A stretch of DNA of 64,000 nucleotides, taken from assembly GCF_013201075.1 (NCBI RefSeq), contig NZ_CP053708.1:2423501-2487500 (forward strand). The letters are read 5' to 3'. Below the pieces are notes generated by a model that was not told where the DNA came from, made no database searches, and worked only from the letters and a program-made list of their open reading frames with translations. Positions 8,411 through 16,990 of this stretch are shown here, in pieces; the stretch's first letter is position 1, and each line of letters opens with the position of its first letter. The translations under genes were made by a program, and so were the position numbers. The stretch is from Lichenicola cladoniae (lineage in GTDB: Bacteria; Pseudomonadota; Alphaproteobacteria; Acetobacterales; Acetobacteraceae).

Positions 8411-11233
8411 ATGAACGATCTGCAGCCGCCTCCGGCCGATCCCGTCCACATCCGGCCGCCCGACCAGCGGCTGGACCAGTTGATCGCTCTCGCCGGGCAA
8501 CTCGTGGAGCGCCAGGAGGAAGACCCGTTCGGTAATCCGGTGCTGGCGATCGCGCTGCAGCTGTCGCGCCGCCTGGACGAAGGCAGCCTGAGCATCGAGG
8601 ACATCACCAACCTGGTCTGCCGGCTGCGCGACGATGCCTTCGAGGAGCGCGCTGCCCGCCTCGCCCGCTATGTCGGCCTGGGCGAAGAGCAGGACATGGC
8701 CAACCGCCTTCGCCAGATCGCCGCCCGCCTGATCCGCCCGGACCCGAACGACAGCCCGATCCCGCTCGCCCAGTTCCGGGCCGCGATCCACCGGACCCGG
8801 TTTTCGGCGGTGTTCACCGCACATCCCACATTCGCACTGGCAACCCCGGTCTATGCAGCGTTGGCCGAGACCGCGAGTGGTACCCGCACCCTGCCGGAGG
8901 TGGCTTCTCAGCGCCCCACCACGCCGACCCTGACCGACGAGTTCGATCTTGCCGTCGAGGCGATCCTGCGTGGCCGCAATGCCATCGACAAGCTGAACGC
9001 CGCCCTGCTCGAGGAAGCCGCCGGCTATTGGCCGCAAGCCTGGACCAGCTTGGTGCCACGCCCGCTGACCCTGGCCAGCTGGGTCGGCTACGACACCGAC
9101 GGCCGCACCGATATCGGCTGGTGGGACACGCTGCGGCTGCGGCTGCGCATGAAGCTGCTCCAGCTGCAGCGCCTGCACGATCAGCTCGGACAGGCCGATC
9201 AGCCGCCGGCTCCGATACTCGACCGGGTCGCCGCTGCGATGGTCGCCGTCGAAGCCCAGATCGAGGCAGCGCCCGACCGCGCCGATCCCGAACAGGTCGC
9301 GGCGTTTTCCCGGGTCCTGATCGACCGTCGCGACGAGGCGATCCTGAGCCCGTCCGAACTGGACGATGCCTTCGGCGCTGCGATCGGCAGTGCTTCCGAA
9401 CCCGACCGGCTCACCCTGGCGGTTGCCCGCGCCGGCTTCGTCTCGCATGGCATGGGTGCTGCCCATACCCATGTCCGGTTGAACGCCACCCAGATCCACA
9501 ATGTCGCCCGCCAGCGGCTCGGCATCGAAGATAGCCCCGAGAATCCGGCCCAGCGGCGCGCCCTGCTCACCCAGATCAACGACGTCCTGTCCGAGGTTCA
9601 GCGCATCCCGGTCGATTTCGGCGCCTTGCTGACCGAGCAGGCATCGGCGGCCCGCCTGATGATGACCGTCACCCAGATCATCAAGCACATCGACAGCTCG
9701 AGCCCGATCCGCTTCCTGATCGCCGAGACCGAGAGCGGCTACACACTGCTGGTGGCGCTCTGGCTCGCACGCCTGTTCGGCATCGAGGACAAGATCGAGA
9801 TCTCGCCGCTGTTCGAGACCCGCGATGCTCTCATGCAGGGCTCGCGCATCATCGAGGAGGCGCTGCATTCGCGGCACTATCGTGACTATCTCCGCCGCAC
9901 CGGCAAGCTGTCGCTGCAGTTCGGCTACTCGGATTCCGGCCGCTATGTCGGCCAGCTGGCGGCCACCTACCTGGTCGAGCGCCTCCGCCTGAAGATCGCC
10001 GACCTGCTCGCCAAGCGCGGCATGACCGACGTCGAGATCATCCTGTTCGACACGCACGGCGAAAGCATCGGCCGCGGCGCGCATCCGTTCGCCCTTGCCG
10101 ACCGGCTGGATTATCTGTCGCCATCGCACTCCCGGCAGGCCTTCGGCGAGGCCGGCATCGCCTACCGCGAGGAAGCGGCGTTTCAGGGCGGCGACGGCTA
10201 CTTGCTGTTCGGCACCCAGAAGCTGGCGGACGCGGTCATCAGCACCATCGCCACCCATGCGTTCGCGGTGGTGAAGCCCGAGCGCGATCCGATCTACGAC
10301 GAGCCCGACTTCTCCGCCGACTTCTTCGCAGCCATCGGCCTCGGCATGACCGAGCTGGTCGAGGACCCGGGCTATGCGGGCCTGCTCGGCGCCTTCGGTC
10401 CCGCGTTGATCGACCGTACCGGCTCGCGCCCGGCCGCACGCCAGAGCGACTCCGCCGGCGGACCGGCACGGATACGCCATCCGCGCGAACTGCGCGCGAT
10501 CCCCAACAACGCGATCCTGCAGCAGCTCGGCTGGTGCGCCAACACGCTGCAGGGCCTGGGCCTGGCCGCCGCCCGGCACCCCGAGACGTTCGAGGAGTTC
10601 CTGCTGAAGAGCCCGCGTTTCCGCCGGGCACTCGACTTCGCGTCGCACGCCCTTGCCCATTCCGACCGCGACGTCCTGCGCGCCATCGTGCTGACGCTCG
10701 ATCCCGGGGTTTGGCTCGATCGCGCCGCGCACGAGAATGATCCGGCTCGCCGCAATGCCCTGGTCACCCTGTCAGAAGGGCTGGAACGCCTCGATCTCTG
10801 GGCGATCACCCAGTCGATGTTCCGTCGCATCCAGGCGGATCATCTGGCCCTTCGCGCCGCTTGGCCCGACGCGCCCCGGATGCGCCTGCCGGAGGTGCTG
10901 CTGCACGCGATCCGCCTGACCCTGATCGAGCGGATCTGGCTTCTCTCGACCCGGATTCCCTACTTTTCGCCACGCAACGGCTTCACCAGGGAAGCGCTCG
11001 ACGACCAAGTGCTCCGGCTCGAGATCCCGAACGTGCTGAAGCAGCTCGCCGAGATCTTTCCGCAGGCCTCGGACCAGTCGGTGTTGCTGGACTTCCGCGA
11101 GCAGCCTGGACCACGGTCCGAAAACGCCTACACGCGGGAGAACGCGGAAATTTTCCAGCCGATGCGCCGGCTGTTCGAGCTTGTCCGCGAGGTGAGCGTC
11201 GGCGTCATGCACAATGTCGGTGCATTCGGATAA
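8411..11233 (+). CDS. Divergent phosphoenolpyruvate carboxylase-like protein
   Basis: 940 aa, the length of PEP carboxylases (880-960), which convert PEP and bicarbonate to oxaloacetate. Family marks: FTAHPTFALATPVY, equivalent to the VLTAHPTE block with catalytic His; ISPLFETRDAL, equivalent to PLFETIDDL; GYSDSGRYVG at the place of GYSDSNKDGG; THGESIGRGAHP at the place of FHGRGGSxGRGG; LRAIPNNAILQQLGW at the place of LRAIPWxFxWTQ. The catalytic His and the second Arg of the GRGG loop are kept, but the Lys of GYSDSNKD and the first Arg of the HGRGG loop are not, and the TEQGE block is not recognisable. Start 8411 gives MNDLQPPPADP; the open frame before it is antisense to DUF445. It may be a distinct anaplerotic subfamily or a related protein of other function. 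Confidence 0.75.
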   Translation: MNDLQPPPADPVHIRPPDQRLDQLIALAGQLVERQEEDPFGNPVLAIALQLSRRLDEGSLSIEDITNLVCRLRDDAFEERAARLARYVGLGEEQDMANRLRQIAARLIRPDPNDSPIPLAQFRAAIHRTRFSAVFTAHPTFALATPVYAALAETASGTRTLPEVASQRPTTPTLTDEFDLAVEAILRGRNAIDKLNAALLEEAAGYWPQAWTSLVPRPLTLASWVGYDTDGRTDIGWWDTLRLRLRMKLLQLQRLHDQLGQADQPPAPILDRVAAAMVAVEAQIEAAPDRADPEQVAAFSRVLIDRRDEAILSPSELDDAFGAAIGSASEPDRLTLAVARAGFVSHGMGAAHTHVRLNATQIHNVARQRLGIEDSPENPAQRRALLTQINDVLSEVQRIPVDFGALLTEQASAARLMMTVTQIIKHIDSSSPIRFLIAETESGYTLLVALWLARLFGIEDKIEISPLFETRDALMQGSRIIEEALHSRHYRDYLRRTGKLSLQFGYSDSGRYVGQLAATYLVERLRLKIADLLAKRGMTDVEIILFDTHGESIGRGAHPFALADRLDYLSPSHSRQAFGEAGIAYREEAAFQGGDGYLLFGTQKLADAVISTIATHAFAVVKPERDPIYDEPDFSADFFAAIGLGMTELVEDPGYAGLLGAFGPALIDRTGSRPAARQSDSAGGPARIRHPRELRAIPNNAILQQLGWCANTLQGLGLAAARHPETFEEFLLKSPRFRRALDFASHALAHSDRDVLRAIVLTLDPGVWLDRAAHENDPARRNALVTLSEGLERLDLWAITQSMFRRIQADHLALRAAWPDAPRMRLPEVLLHAIRLTLIERIWLLSTRIPYFSPRNGFTREALDDQVLRLEIPNVLKQLAEIFPQASDQSVLLDFREQPGPRSENAYTRENAEIFQPMRRLFELVREVSVGVMHNVGAFG

Positions 11234-11247
11234 CGCGTTCGCCGCCC

Positions 11248-12087
11248 ATGGCCAGACGACGCGCATGGCGCCTGACCGAACCGCCCCCACCCACGGCGAC
11301 GCCCCTGGTCATACGCCCCGGGATCAGGCGGATCGTCGCCGCGAACCCGGGGCCGATGACCTATCACGGCACCAACACCTGGCTGGTGGACTGGGACGGC
11401 GGCGTCGCGGTGATCGATCCGGGCAGTGACGACGAGAGCCATCTCGACGCCATCATTGCCGAGGCCGGGCCCAGGCTGTCGCATATCCTGCTGACCCATA
11501 CCCACCGCGACCATCTCACCGGCGCCGACACGCTCAGCCGGCGCAGCGGCGCGCCGATCGCTGGCTTCACCCTCAGCGCTGACCCCAATTTCGCGCCTGC
11601 CGTTGCGCTTGCGGACAACACCCGTATCGCCGGGCTGACCGCGCTGCATACGCCCGGGCACGCCATGGATCATCTCTGTTTCGCGCGCGATGACGGGGTG
11701 CTGTTCAGCGGCGACCATGTCATGCCCTGGTCGACCTCGGTGGTGCCGCCGCCGCCGCATGGCGACCTGATCCGCTTCATCGGCAACCTGGAACGGGTCC
11801 GCGATCGCGACGACCGGCTGATGCTGTCCGCGCACGGTCCGGCGATCGAGAATCCGCGTGACCTGGTACAGAGCTTGCTGGATCATCGCACCGCGCGCGA
11901 GGCATCGATCGAAGCCGTGCTTTCGCCGGTGCCGATGCCGTTCGAGGCGGTACTGGCGCGATCCTACATCAACCTGCGCCCCGAACTGCTCTCGCCCGCC
12001 CGTGCGAACCTGCTTTCACATCTCGGAAAGCTCGAGATCGAGGGGCGCGCCGCACTGACCCCGGACGGCTGGCGGGCGACAGGCTGA
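11248..12087 (+). CDS. MBL-fold metallo-hydrolase, LACTB2-like
   Basis: 279 aa. The metallo-beta-lactamase zinc motif THTHRDHLTGA is complete (His84, His86, Asp88, His89), with further ligands in LHTPGHAMDH and LFSGDHVM and the final His in LSAHGPAIENP. NPGPMTYHGTNTWLV near the start and a C-terminal helical/winged part (about residues 210-279) match the LACTB2/RNase-Z-like hydrolase family. Substrate cannot be read from sequence; eukaryotic LACTB2 is an endoribonuclease, while many bacterial members are uncharacterised. The start ATG at 11248 follows the ppc-like stop by 14 bases, suggesting co-transcription. Confidence 0.85.
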   Translation: MARRRAWRLTEPPPPTATPLVIRPGIRRIVAANPGPMTYHGTNTWLVDWDGGVAVIDPGSDDESHLDAIIAEAGPRLSHILLTHTHRDHLTGADTLSRRSGAPIAGFTLSADPNFAPAVALADNTRIAGLTALHTPGHAMDHLCFARDDGVLFSGDHVMPWSTSVVPPPPHGDLIRFIGNLERVRDRDDRLMLSAHGPAIENPRDLVQSLLDHRTAREASIEAVLSPVPMPFEAVLARSYINLRPELLSPARANLLSHLGKLEIEGRAALTPDGWRATG

Positions 12088-12117
12088 TACCAATTCCGTT
12101 TTGCAGGAGCCTTCACG

Positions 12118-13785
12118 TTGAAACGAGCTTCCCTATTTCTCACGGCAGCGCTGCTTGCGTCGCCGATCGGCCTCGCTCGCCCACACCTTGCCCGCGCGGA
12201 CGACGCAACCATCAAGATCACCAGGTCCGACAAGGACAAGGCGCGGCCGCATCTGACCGCCGACGAGAAAACCAGTGACGGCAGCGTCGATGCCGGTGGC
12301 CAGCACGTCGACTACGAGGCCGTTGCCGGCACGCTGATCGTCCACCCGAAAGGCTGGGACGATGCCGCCAAACTGGACGGCGATTCCGACAAGGCTGGCG
12401 ACAAGGCTGCGGACGACACCAACCCGACTGCGGAAGCGGCGATGTTCTACGTCGCCTACTTCAAGAAGGGAGCCCGCGCCGAGAATCGTCCGATCACCTT
12501 CCTCTATAATGGCGGTCCCGGCTCGGCGACGGTGTGGCTGCACATGGGGGCGTTCGGCCCGCGCCGCGTGGTGACGCTCGATGACAGCCACGGCCCGGCA
12601 GCGCCCTACCGGTTCATCAACAACGACCAGAGCCTGCTCGACGTGAGCGACCTGGTGTTCATCGACGCGCCGGGCACGGGATTCTCCCGCATCGCCGGCA
12701 AGGACAAGGAAAAGGACTTCTACGGCATCGACCAGGACGGCCATGCCTTCGCCGACTTCATCGCCTCGTTCCTGTCCAAGTACGGGCGCTGGAACTCGCC
12801 GAAGTACCTGTTCGGCGAGAGCTACGGCACTACCCGATCCGCGGTGCTGATCAACCAGCTGGAACAGGACAAGTCAGTCGATTTCAACGGCGTCATCCTG
12901 CTGTCGCAGATCCTGAGCTTCGATGCGAGCGTGGATGGCCCGGAGATGAACCCCGGCGTCGATCTGCCTTACATCGTGGCGTTGCCGACCTATGCCGCCA
13001 CTGCCTGGTATCACCACAAGCTGCCCGGCACGCCAGGCGACCTGCATGCGCTGCTGACCCAGGTCGAGACCTTCGCCAGCACCGACTACGCCGCTGCCTT
13101 GCAGCAGGGCTCGATGCTCGATCCCGCGAAGCGCGACGCGATCGCCGAGAAGCTGCACGACTATACCGGCCTGCCGGTCGACTACATCAAGAAGGCCAAC
13201 CTGCGGGTCGACGGCGGCGAGTTCGAGAAGACCCTGCAGGGCGACGAGACCACCACCGGCCGACTGGACACGCGCTTCTCCGGCCCGACCATGGATCCGC
13301 TCAGCAAGGAGAGCGATTACGATCCGCAATCGGCCGCGATCGGGTCGGCCTACGTCTCGGTCTTCAACGACTATGTTCGCAAGGTTCTCGGGTATGGCGA
13401 CAACAAATACTACAAGCCGGAAATCGAGATCGACAACTGGGACATGAAGCACCAGCCGCCGGGTGCGACGTCGCCGGTCTCCGGATCGGCCAACGTGATG
13501 CCCGACCTCGCGACGGCGATGAAGTACAACCCGAACCTCAAGATCCAGCTCAACGCCGGCTATTTCGACCTGGCAACGCCCTACTACGAGGGTATCTACG
13601 AGATGCACCACCTGCCGATACCGCAGGCGCTGCAGGCCAACATCGAATATCACCAGTACGAGTCAGGCCACATGGTCTACGCGCACCAGGCGGCACTGCA
13701 GCAGCTGCACGACAACGTCGCGGACTTCATCCGCCGCACCGACGCCCAGGGTCCGGGATCGGCGCCGCCCGCAGCCAAGCACTAA
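12118..13785 (+). CDS. Secreted S10 family serine peptidase (carboxypeptidase-like)
   Basis: 555 aa. A signal peptide (positive MKR, hydrophobic core, cleavage near ARA-DD at about residue 28) precedes the alpha/beta-hydrolase domain. S10 motifs: YNGGPGSATVW (oxyanion loop), FGESYGTTRSA with nucleophile Ser235, GYFDLATPY with Asp484, ESGHMVYAHQ with His518. S10 carboxypeptidases work best at acid pH, fitting an acid-tolerant host and a periplasmic or extracellular site. The start codon is TTG at 12118, eight bases after AGGAG; no nearby in-frame ATG gives a signal peptide. It follows the MBL gene by 30 bases on the same strand and ends before a strong terminator. Confidence 0.9.
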   Translation: MKRASLFLTAALLASPIGLARPHLARADDATIKITRSDKDKARPHLTADEKTSDGSVDAGGQHVDYEAVAGTLIVHPKGWDDAAKLDGDSDKAGDKAADDTNPTAEAAMFYVAYFKKGARAENRPITFLYNGGPGSATVWLHMGAFGPRRVVTLDDSHGPAAPYRFINNDQSLLDVSDLVFIDAPGTGFSRIAGKDKEKDFYGIDQDGHAFADFIASFLSKYGRWNSPKYLFGESYGTTRSAVLINQLEQDKSVDFNGVILLSQILSFDASVDGPEMNPGVDLPYIVALPTYAATAWYHHKLPGTPGDLHALLTQVETFASTDYAAALQQGSMLDPAKRDAIAEKLHDYTGLPVDYIKKANLRVDGGEFEKTLQGDETTTGRLDTRFSGPTMDPLSKESDYDPQSAAIGSAYVSVFNDYVRKVLGYGDNKYYKPEIEIDNWDMKHQPPGATSPVSGSANVMPDLATAMKYNPNLKIQLNAGYFDLATPYYEGIYEMHHLPIPQALQANIEYHQYESGHMVYAHQAALQQLHDNVADFIRRTDAQGPGSAPPAAKH

Positions 13786-13817
13786 GGCTTACCGGCGCAC
13801 CATTGCGGCGCGTAACG

Positions 13818-13852
13818 AAAAAGGGCCGGCCCGTTTCCGGGCCGGCCCTTTC
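13818..13852. terminator. Bidirectional Rho-independent terminator
   Basis: A perfect 13-bp stem, AAAGGGCCGGCCC and its complement, encloses a short GTTTCC loop. A-rich and T-rich flanks on both sides let it serve the S10 peptidase gene (plus) and fusA (minus), which converge here. Confidence 0.9.
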
Positions 13853-13873
13853 ATCGTTGATCCTGAACTCGGT

Positions 13874-15955
13874 TCAGGCGGACTTCGCCATGATCTCGTC
13901 GGCGATGTTGCGTGGCACCGGATCGTAGTGATGGAACTGCATGGTGAACGAGGCGCGACCCTTGGTCATCGAACGCAGGTGCGAGATGTAGCCGAACATC
14001 TCCTTCAGCGGCACCTGGGCCCGGACCGTGACCGTCGAACCGGCACTCTCCTGGTTCTGGATCTGGCCACGGCGACGATTGAGATCGCCCACCACGTCGC
14101 CGACGTGATCCTGCGGCGTCGTGCACTCGACATCCATGATCGGCTCGAGAATGACCGGAGCCGCCTGCTTCATACCCTCGCGGAAGCACGCCTTGGCCGC
14201 GATCTCGAATGCCAGCGCCGAGGAGTCGACGTCATGGTACTTGCCGTCGAGCAGCGTGTACTTGAAGTCGACAGTCGGGAAGCCAGCCAGCACGCCGGTC
14301 GTGGACTGAACGCGGATGCCCTTCTCGACCGCCGGGATGTATTCCTTCGGCACGGTGCCGCCGACCACCTTGTTCTCGAACAGGATGCCGGCGTTCCGCT
14401 CCTGCGGTGAGAACTCGATCTTCACCTCTGCATACTGACCCGAACCGCCCGACTGCTTCTTGTGGGTGTAGGTCTCGATATGCGACTTGCTGATGGTCTC
14501 GCGATACGCCACCTGCGGCGCGCCGATGTCCGCCTCGACGCCATACTCGCGGCGAAGACGGTCGATGATGATCTCGAGATGCAACTCGCCCATGCCGGAG
14601 AGGATGGTCTGGCCGGTTTCCTGGTCGGTCTTGAGGCGCAGGCTCGGATCTTCGCCGGCCAGCTTCTGCAGCGCCAGCGTCATCTTCTCGACCGCTTCCT
14701 TGGTCTTCGGCTCGACCGAGATGTCGATGACCGGAACCGGGAATGCCATGCGCTCGAGGATGACCGGGTCATCAGCGGACGCCAGCGTGTCCCCGGTGCT
14801 GGTATCCTTCAGCCCCACGAACGCCGCGATGTCGCCAGCCTGCACTTCCTTGATTTCCGCACGCTTGTCGGCGTGCATCTGGAACATGCGGCCGATCCGC
14901 TCCTTGTGGTCCTTGGTCGTGTTCATGACCTGGTCGCCGGACTTCAGCGAACCCGAATACACGCGGACGAAGGTCAGGGTGCCGTACTTGTCGTTGATAA
15001 TCTTGAAGGCAAGGCCCGAAAAGTTGCCCTTCGGGTCGACCTTGATCAGGCGACGCAGCTTGGGGTCCTCGTCCTCGTGGCCTTCTTCGGCCGCAACGCG
15101 GATGCCTTCGCGATCGTCAGGCGCCGGCAGGTAGTCGAGCACCGCATCGAGCAGCGGCTGGACGCCCTTATTCTTGAACGCCGTGCCGCACAGCACCGGA
15201 CGGAATACGCCGGAGATGGCGCCCGCCTTGATGCAGCGCTTCAGGGTGTCGACGTCGACGTCGCCCTTCTCGAAATACTCTTCCATCGCCTCGTTATCGA
15301 CCGAGAGCGCGGTATCGAGCAGCAGCTGGCGAGCCTCGGTGGCGCGCTCGAGCAGATCGGCGGGGATTTCCTCGTCATGGAACTTCGCGCCGAGCTCGCC
15401 GCCTTCCCAGATGATCGCCTTCATCTCGACCAGATCGACGACGCCGATGAAGGTGTCCTCGATGCCGATCGGCAGCTGCAGCGGCAGCGCCACGATGTCG
15501 AGCTTCTCCTTCAGCGTGTCGAACGCGCGGTAGAAGTCGGCGCCGGTACGATCAAGCTTGTTGATGAAGATGATGCGCGGGACATTGTAGCGGTCGGCGA
15601 GACGCCAATTGGTCTCGGACTGCGGCTGCACGCCGGCCACGCCCTCGATGATGAATATCGCGCCATCCAGCACGCGAAGCGAACGGTTCACTTCGATGTT
15701 GAAATCGATATGGCCGGGCGTGTCGATGATGTTGATGCGGTGTTCCTTCCACTCGCACGTCACCGCCGCGGAGGTGATGGTGATCCCCCGCTCGCGCTCC
15801 TGCTCCATGTAGTCGGTCGTGGTGTTGCCCTCATGGACCTCACCGATCCGATGCGACACGCCGGTATAGTAGAGAATCCGCTCGGTGGTGGTCGTCTTGC
15901 CGGCATCGATGTGCGCGGTAATGCCGATATTGCGGATCTTCGAGAGCTCGGACAC
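13874..15955 (-). CDS. fusA: Translation elongation factor G
   Basis: 693 aa, the normal length of EF-G, the GTPase that moves tRNAs and mRNA after peptide transfer. The G domain begins with [21 protein letters not shown]; switch and G motifs DTPGHIDF and [10 protein letters not shown] are intact. Domain IV carries the tip loop [20 protein letters not shown]-like segment (here [20 protein letters not shown]) and domain [19 protein letters not shown]. The start codon is GTG at 15955, preceded by GAGGAGAATCC. Unusually, it is not beside rpsL-rpsG-tuf; the upstream same-strand neighbour is rpmB, 182 bases away. Confidence 0.97.
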   Translation of the reverse strand: MSELSKIRNIGITAHIDAGKTTTTERILYYTGVSHRIGEVHEGNTTTDYMEQERERGITITSAAVTCEWKEHRINIIDTPGHIDFNIEVNRSLRVLDGAIFIIEGVAGVQPQSETNWRLADRYNVPRIIFINKLDRTGADFYRAFDTLKEKLDIVALPLQLPIGIEDTFIGVVDLVEMKAIIWEGGELGAKFHDEEIPADLLERATEARQLLLDTALSVDNEAMEEYFEKGDVDVDTLKRCIKAGAISGVFRPVLCGTAFKNKGVQPLLDAVLDYLPAPDDREGIRVAAEEGHEDEDPKLRRLIKVDPKGNFSGLAFKIINDKYGTLTFVRVYSGSLKSGDQVMNTTKDHKERIGRMFQMHADKRAEIKEVQAGDIAAFVGLKDTSTGDTLASADDPVILERMAFPVPVIDISVEPKTKEAVEKMTLALQKLAGEDPSLRLKTDQETGQTILSGMGELHLEIIIDRLRREYGVEADIGAPQVAYRETISKSHIETYTHKKQSGGSGQYAEVKIEFSPQERNAGILFENKVVGGTVPKEYIPAVEKGIRVQSTTGVLAGFPTVDFKYTLLDGKYHDVDSSALAFEIAAKACFREGMKQAAPVILEPIMDVECTTPQDHVGDVVGDLNRRRGQIQNQESAGSTVTVRAQVPLKEMFGYISHLRSMTKGRASFTMQFHHYDPVPRNIADEIMAKSA

Positions 15956-16110
15956 GCTGGATTCTCCTCAAACCAAGAAGGCGCGACGAGAGCAAGGCTC
16001 CGCGCGCCTTCCAGGGCCGCGGCTGAGCCTGGCGGCCGAAAGACTGATGGGCCCTCACATGCGCGAGATGCCCTTGATTTGCAAGGCCGAAGACCGGTTT
16101 CGCAGGCGCT

Positions 16111-16138
16111 AGGCCCCCGATCCGGCCGGATCGGGCCT
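16111..16138 (-). terminator. Hairpin at the end of rpmB
   Basis: Right after the rpmB TGA the minus strand reads GGCCCGATCC-GGCC-GGATCGGGGGCC, an almost perfect stem of about ten pairs. No T-run follows, so it may be an inefficient terminator that separates rpmB from fusA, or an mRNA-stabilising end. Confidence 0.5.
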
Positions 16139-16443
16139 CAGGCCGAGAGAGCGGCCTGCTTCTTCGCCTGGGCGCGCAGGATGCGGCGCTTCAGGGACTG
16201 CGCCTCTTCCGGCAGGCGACGGTTCGGGGTCGTCAGCAGGAACGCGTCGAGGCCGCCATTATGCTCGATCGTGCGGATACCGTGCGTGGTCACGCGCATG
16301 CGGATCGAGGTGCCCAGCACGTCGGACAAAAGCGACGTCTCCTGCAGGTTGGGCAGGTAGCGGCGGCGGGACTTGTTGTTGGCGTGGCTGACGTTGTTAC
16401 CTGTCAGCACACCCTTGCCGGTTATCTCGCAGCGGCGCGACAT
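16138..16443 (-). CDS. rpmB: 50S ribosomal protein L28
   Basis: 101 aa. [32 protein letters not shown] is the standard L28 opening, followed by [22 protein letters not shown] and the longer C-terminus usual in alphaproteobacteria. Start at 16443 is the conserved MSRRC, with AAGGATGAG before it; the in-frame upstream stretch to 16527 is not L28. It has its own promoter and a leader hairpin upstream. (Motif positions: conserved segment is residues 1-32.). Confidence 0.96.
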   Translation of the reverse strand: MSRRCEITGKGVLTGNNVSHANNKSRRRYLPNLQETSLLSDVLGTSIRMRVTTHGIRTIEHNGGLDAFLLTTPNRRLPEEAQSLKRRILRAQAKKQAALSA

Positions 16444-16467
16444 CGTCTCATCCTTAACTAACGAACG

Positions 16468-16486
16468 CTCCGGCCCGGGGCCGGAG
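16468..16486 (-). promoter_or_regulatory. GC-rich hairpin in the rpmB leader
   Basis: CTCCGGCCC and GGGCCGGAG form a nine-pair palindrome about 25 bases before the rpmB start and about 60 bases after its proposed promoter. It would be in the 5' untranslated RNA. Possible control element for L28 synthesis; nothing else supports this. Confidence 0.35.
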
Positions 16487-16545
16487 ACGAAACACCGAAC
16501 GACCGGCACAGCGAGGCCCGGCGTCATCTGATCGTGGAGGCGCGG

Positions 16546-16574
16546 CTTATCGCCAAGTGGCAGGGATTCGTCAA
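16546..16574 (-). promoter_or_regulatory. Sigma-70-type promoter for rpmB
   Basis: On the minus strand TTGACG (16574-16569) and GATAAG (16551-16546) are separated by exactly 17 bases. Five of six and four of six bases match the -35 and -10 consensus. The predicted transcript starts about 100 bases before rpmB and carries the leader hairpin. Confidence 0.6.
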
Positions 16575-16602
16575 GCTCTTCCTTGACCCATCAGCCGGCA
16601 GG

Positions 16603-16911
16603 TCAGCCGCGCCCAGGATCGCGTCCCGTCTCACGGTCGTTCGCCGGATGCAGCTCGCCCGCCTGCACGCTTGCGATCGCGTTCTCCAGCATGCGGGTCA
16701 TCACGGTCTGATCCATGGTCCGGGCCAGCAGTCCCAGCGACCCGCCGAGCAGCGCAGATGCGACCGCCAGCGGTGGCAGCCCCTCGCCCAGCATGTACTC
16801 GATCGCCTTGTCGACGACCGCTCCCGCATGGCTCAGCTCGGCCGGAACCGAGCCATCCTGCCCCAGCTTCTGCTCGCCCCGCTGGCCTTCCTGACCCGGA
16901 TCGAAGCTCAT
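16603..16911 (-). CDS. Small protein of unknown function
   Basis: 102 aa, not recognised. The protein starts MSFDPGQEGQRGEQK, has an acidic-neutral first half, a central helix-prone stretch VVDKAIEYMLGEGLPPLAVASA, and a hydrophobic stretch SALLGGSLGLLA that is too short to be sure of as a membrane span. It ends in a polar tail. The start at 16911 has GGGAGAACG upstream; the in-frame ATG at 16941 lacks such a site. It lies 79 bases downstream of the Atm1-type exporter on the same strand and may share its transcript. Coding is supported by length, ribosome site and codon use, not by family. Confidence 0.6.
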   Translation of the reverse strand: MSFDPGQEGQRGEQKLGQDGSVPAELSHAGAVVDKAIEYMLGEGLPPLAVASALLGGSLGLLARTMDQTVMTRMLENAIASVQAGELHPANDRETGRDPGRG

Positions 16912-16990
16912 GTCGTTCTCCCTGTACCGCCATGCGGCCATCGTGAAATGTGGAACGCGGTCCCGGCCGGGCCAAGGGCACGCAGCGCTG

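Noticed and set aside
8318-10732. 804-codon open frame on the minus strand
   Set aside because: Mirror of the PEPC-like gene; high-GC codon bias keeps the opposite frame open. No recognisable domain.
14462-16360. 632-codon plus-strand open frame
   Set aside because: Lies over fusA and rpmB in antisense; low-complexity Arg/Asp/Leu composition typical of shadow frames.
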